Source: Apostichopus japonicus
Lineage: Eukaryota > Echinodermata > Holothuroidea > Aspidochirotida > Stichopodidae
Direction of reading: 5' to 3'
NCBI RefSeq assembly: GCF_037975245.1
Contig: NC_092568.1
Coordinates: forward strand, 3,565,001 to 3,629,000
Length of the DNA: 64,000 nt
The notes under the pieces were generated by a model. The model did not search any database. It was not told the DNA's origin and worked only from the letters and a program-made list of their open reading frames with translations. Positions 60,107 through 64,000 of the stretch are shown in pieces; the stretch's first letter is position 1; the number at the start of each line of letters is the position of its first letter. Both the position numbers and the translations under genes were made by a program.

Positions 60107-61861
60107 GTCGATGAGCTAACACCAGAACAAAGGCATGGTGAGTAAGTCGCATGGTGTTCATTTGGTGCAAGGTGCAATTGAACGCCTGTGTTACACCTTT
60201 CATGGTTTCCTGGGTCTAACTAATCAAGAAGTTTCCTTTTCCTTTTTGTACGTCATGTACCTAACGGTTATATAATTTGATTTCTTTTGCTCCTGTGTAT
60301 TAAGACAAACGGAACAATTAGCTGCCATATTTGACAACGTCAACACTGACATGAAAACATTCACAGTTTGTTGAACTTCGTTCACCATCAAATACAATAC
60401 TTTAGTCATAGACTTGATACATGCGAACTACTCACGTCGAACATTGAACCTAGTTCACAATGCCATTCAGCTGTAGACAATAAATAATCCTACCATAGAA
60501 ATCTGACGGAAATTTTCACATGATAAATCGAACTTTATCTCACGATTAATGCGGAAAACTAAGAGCAAATCAGAATAATTAAAGTGACTTTAAAACTACA
60601 GCTACGAACAGGTAAACCTGCACGCATGATAAGTAAAGAAGTATGAATTCTTAGATCCGAATTCTCGGAGTTTGAACAAAAAATATAGAAACAGTAAGAA
60701 ATAGTCTACGTATGTGCAAGTCTTTTATAAACTCCGAGCATAGCAAAAACAAAACCACTCATCTCCATCCAATATGTCTTTCTTCCATTTTGGGGATATT
60801 CTTTGCTTTAGCATTATCTGAATCCGTCAGAATTATAAGAATAAAGAAGTAAACTAAATATGAACTCTTGTAATTGAAAACGTTATAAATATGTCATATC
60901 TTTATTGATTAAGGAAACATGTAATTCCGAGCTGGACTGGGTATTTGGGAGGAGGAGGGGAGGTTTCGCGACTCAAGTTCTTCTTTACCATGACGACTAT
61001 ACCTGTTTGCTTTGATATCCAGAGTTCAAGGAAGCCTTCCTTCTATTTGACCAAGACAAAGATGGCGTCATCAGTGCCAATGAACTAGAAAAGATGATGA
61101 AGTTGCTGAACCAAGATACGAGTGATGAGGAAATCAAAGAGATGTTTGACGAGGCTGACACTGATGGTATAAAAAACATAGACTGCGATAGAAACAAATT
61201 CTTTGAGTTTTATTTATCCAATGAACACGATTATAGTGTTGTTGAATATCGGGCATTCTTTCCCAATAGCACGCTGGTAGGATTGGAGCACGAATGCGAC
61301 TGTGAGGGAGGATTTGTTCATTTTGTAAAAAATTTCTCTGAGTATGTGAGAAACTGACAAATTCTTCACATATATTTATAAATTCTAAAATTTTACAATT
61401 ACATCCTATAAAACTATTTCATAAACTATTGGAGCACGAATATATACATACATCTAGATTCCAAATGATAACTTTGGAGAACGATGGGTACATTTTGTTG
61501 CATTCTGCTAAGACTTTGGTTAACGTTACGTCACATCCTTAAATTAATGGACGTTAATTATGCAGTAACCACAATTGTGTCAATTCCTTCAAATTTCTTT
61601 CCATAGTACCGTATGTGTCCCCGATGTCTCTAATAATCACTTTAATGACAGCTCTATAGTTTTTGACAGTTCTTGATTGCGACCGGTACGTGTCATAGCT
61701 TGAAAACAGTATCTCACACATTTTGCTTCAAAAGGAAATGGAGCTATCGATTTCAAAGAGTTTCTCACGATGATGGCGAACAAGATGTCAAAACATAGTA
61801 TTGACGATGGGATGAAACAAGCCTTCAAAGTCTTTGAGACTGATATTAAAGGCCACGTAAG
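60107..61861 (+). CDS. Calmodulin-like gene, right copy (partial, possibly impaired)
   Basis: Exon bodies at 60,107-60,137, 61,023-61,166 and 61,735-61,861 match the left gene; later exons lie beyond the window. Coding sequence stays open, with changes such as KM for KV and NQDTSDEEIKE for KQDTSEEEIRE. Both visible EF loops remain canonical. However, the acceptor before 60,107 reads CGG where the left copy has CAG, and the candidate start ATG is TTG (58,755). If the gene model is right this copy cannot splice its first exons normally and may be a young pseudogene. Confidence 0.65.
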
Positions 61862-63439
61862 GTAAGAGCTGGAGTTTATTTGACTTTTGCTAACACCGAA
61901 AAACAAAACAAAAATGATGAAATTGTTTCGAGGATATTGCCTGACACTTAAACAAAATAATGCATATATAATTTGTACAATTATTTACATGATCACTTTT
62001 TCATTTTCATCATTTGCGGTCCTATCTGTGTGTCACCTATTTACACGTCTTCGTTTTACTTCAGAAGATCATTTGTTTCACTAATTCTAATATCCGAAAT
62101 CTTCACATTTGCATGTATTACCCACAGTGCCGACGACTCAATACATATAGGCTAAGGGAAGAAATGTTGTTAATTTCGGTAACAATATTCAAAGTGTAAC
62201 GGCATATTGCTCTACATACGTAATTCGACAGCACTTATAGGTACAAGATTCATGAAGCGATATTGCTTATCTCATTTTATCTTTATTTTCGCTTGGCAAC
62301 TATCTTAACTTTCAAAATTAAAATCCTGTTAACAAAAAAAGATCAAATGCGTTCCATAAATTTAACATTAAATGAAATACAAACGTTATTAAATTAATCA
62401 TTCAAGTCCAATAAATGATACTATGGTAGCCAGTACCTTTCCGAAATAATTACCTTGATATTTTCCTTAAAACTATATTCGTTAATGTTAAAATAATCTT
62501 AAAATACTTACGCAAAGTAAACACATATGGAATGGCTTTAAATTGCTTGCATTTAAATATATGTTCCTTTACCAAAATTATTCAAGGTTAGCTACCTGGT
62601 CACACCCCTTCCCCCCACAAAGGAAGGTTTATTTTAATGTTTGCGCAGATAAAAAAACGCTGTGAAAATAATTACAAAGTACAGATGTAAACTTGCAATA
62701 ACATAAAAATTTGTTAGATTTTCTCGATTTCATTGTGGCAAAATGTACAGTTCACGGTAATGGTGTTTATAAAACAAAGATATGATTAATTATATGGAGA
62801 ATAATACACTGAAACCATCTAATTTGAACAACGGAAAGGGATAGAGTATAATATAAAGCCCAAGATGATTGCGATATATCCAGAGATTTCTTTTGAACTC
62901 GGATTGCCATAAGAGTTTACTGTAAACAGATTTACACGTTAAATAATGACGGTGTAACATACTACTTAACCTATATACCGGGGTTTGGAATGCTATGGTC
63001 TAGATTATTAAAATAGTTACTCCATGACTTTGTAATATAGTTAATAAGCCAATGGTATTCAAGAAATTGATTACTAATGCCCAAAATACTAACCATATGG
63101 TATTACATGTAGAAAGTACCATTTTCTTCTTGCTCGTTTACAAAGTAGATGCCCTTTCTGAACCAATGAGGGTAAGCAATGAGTTCATTGACTACTAAAA
63201 TTATTATTCCACAACGACTGACTCAGAATTAATGTGTCATTTTTCCTTTTCCCCGAGTGAAATCCCCTATTTACAAAAATATTGGGCTAAGGCTAACACA
63301 TCTTTCCAAAATTCATTCTACTCAAGTTAATTTGCATGCCTATTAACATCATCCCCATATACTTAAATATTCAATGTATATTCATAAACAACAGGAAACA
63401 AGTCCCTGACTACCGCTTTTTAACGTACGTGCAAAACAT

Positions 63440-63830
63440 GCAACGCAGTGTATGGATATGACAATCATTCTTAATACCACCTTCAGAATAATCTTGAATT
63501 ATATAGATTCGAGTTTCCACGATCTGGTTTCTGTCTCCAAACAAATCGAAAAATACAAATTACTAATGAACAACATTTTACCTTTAAGTGCAACGCAATG
63601 TATGGCTATGTCAATCATTTTTAATACCACCTTCCAGAATAATCTTGAATAATATAGATTCGACTTTACACGATCTGGTTTCTGTCTCCAAACAAATCGA
63701 AAAATACAAATTACTAATGAACAACATTTTACCTTTAAGTGCAACGCAATGTATGGCTATGTCAATCATTTTTAATACCACCTTCCAGAATAATCTTGAA
63801 TAATATAGTTTCGACTCAAACTATCTGTTT
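63440..63830. repeat. ~151-bp tandem repeat, three units
   Basis: Units begin at 63,440, 63,590 and 63,741 (GCAACGCA words). Two units on the left. Confidence 0.85.
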
Positions 63831-63834
63831 TTTT

Positions 63835-64000
63835 ACCGTCATACTAGCGATGTCAATGTTGAAGGTAATGCTTAGGATGTAAAATCCTCTCCAAAAACCA
63901 AATAAATATCGTTCTGACAGCTGTAAAGAGACCATTTTAAAACCAGTCAATGTTCCTGCTCCCGCTGAAATGGACTTACTAATATTCATTTTTAAACCTG
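63835..64000 (-). mobile_element. LINE fragment, right copy, cut by window end
   Basis: Counterpart of 16,080-16,236. A small local rearrangement near 63,915 adds bases absent on the left. Confidence 0.65.

Overview
The window is animal nuclear DNA: AT-rich, intron-bearing, full of (TA)n arrays, and with intronless rhodopsin-family receptors, a calmodulin-like gene split into small exons, a tRNA-derived SINE, Penelope-like elements (PLEs), APE-type LINEs, hAT elements and other terminal-inverted-repeat (TIR) elements. The mix and the frequent 'taggcctag' words suggest a marine invertebrate deuterostome, probably an echinoderm. The species assignment is inference.

The main architecture is a segmental duplication with a period of about 35.4 kb. 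Positions 1-16,236 recur at 35,423-64,000 (the window ends inside the second copy) at about 1% divergence in coding sequence, with many insertions and deletions. One period reads: receptor A (1,029), calmodulin-like exons (12,335-16,705), a diverged receptor B (18,064), the proposed last calmodulin-like exon (27,788), a repeat-rich stretch, then receptor A' (36,616) and the second, partial calmodulin-like copy (60,107-61,861). Receptor B comes from an older duplication. Its 5' UTR and about 1.7 kb of 3' flank match receptor A's, but 6.3 kb of later insertions interrupt them. Receptor B now seems to lie inside the last intron of the calmodulin-like gene.

Mobile elements explain most other structure. 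19,456-22,292: PLE-1, one long RT + GIY-YIG frame, 5'-truncated. 30,486-32,560: a TIR element without a gene that carries about nine copies of a GTGACTCGCGTGAC-type motif. 32,641-33,485: a SINE and the 3' end of a second PLE with a nearly complete minimal hammerhead ribozyme. 33,593-34,590: a broken Ty3/gypsy fossil. 39,980-50,531: a 10.5-kb composite present only in the right copy, holding a 5.15-kb TIR element with a recently broken spliced gene of the 'SAMD3-like' C-terminal family, a LINE with an intact 975-residue frame, and hairpin units in (TA)n. The left and right copies differ by clean presence/absence events: a hAT MITE only on the left with an empty site on the right, a 1-kb insertion only on the right, a promoter deletion on the left, and different minisatellite counts.

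The best candidates for something undescribed are the CACTCT-ended TIR element with the SAMD3-like gene, the GTGACTCGCGTGAC element, and the two PLE hammerhead-like tails. Host-gene points of interest are the receptor nested in the calmodulin-like gene and the loss of a splice acceptor in its right-hand copy.
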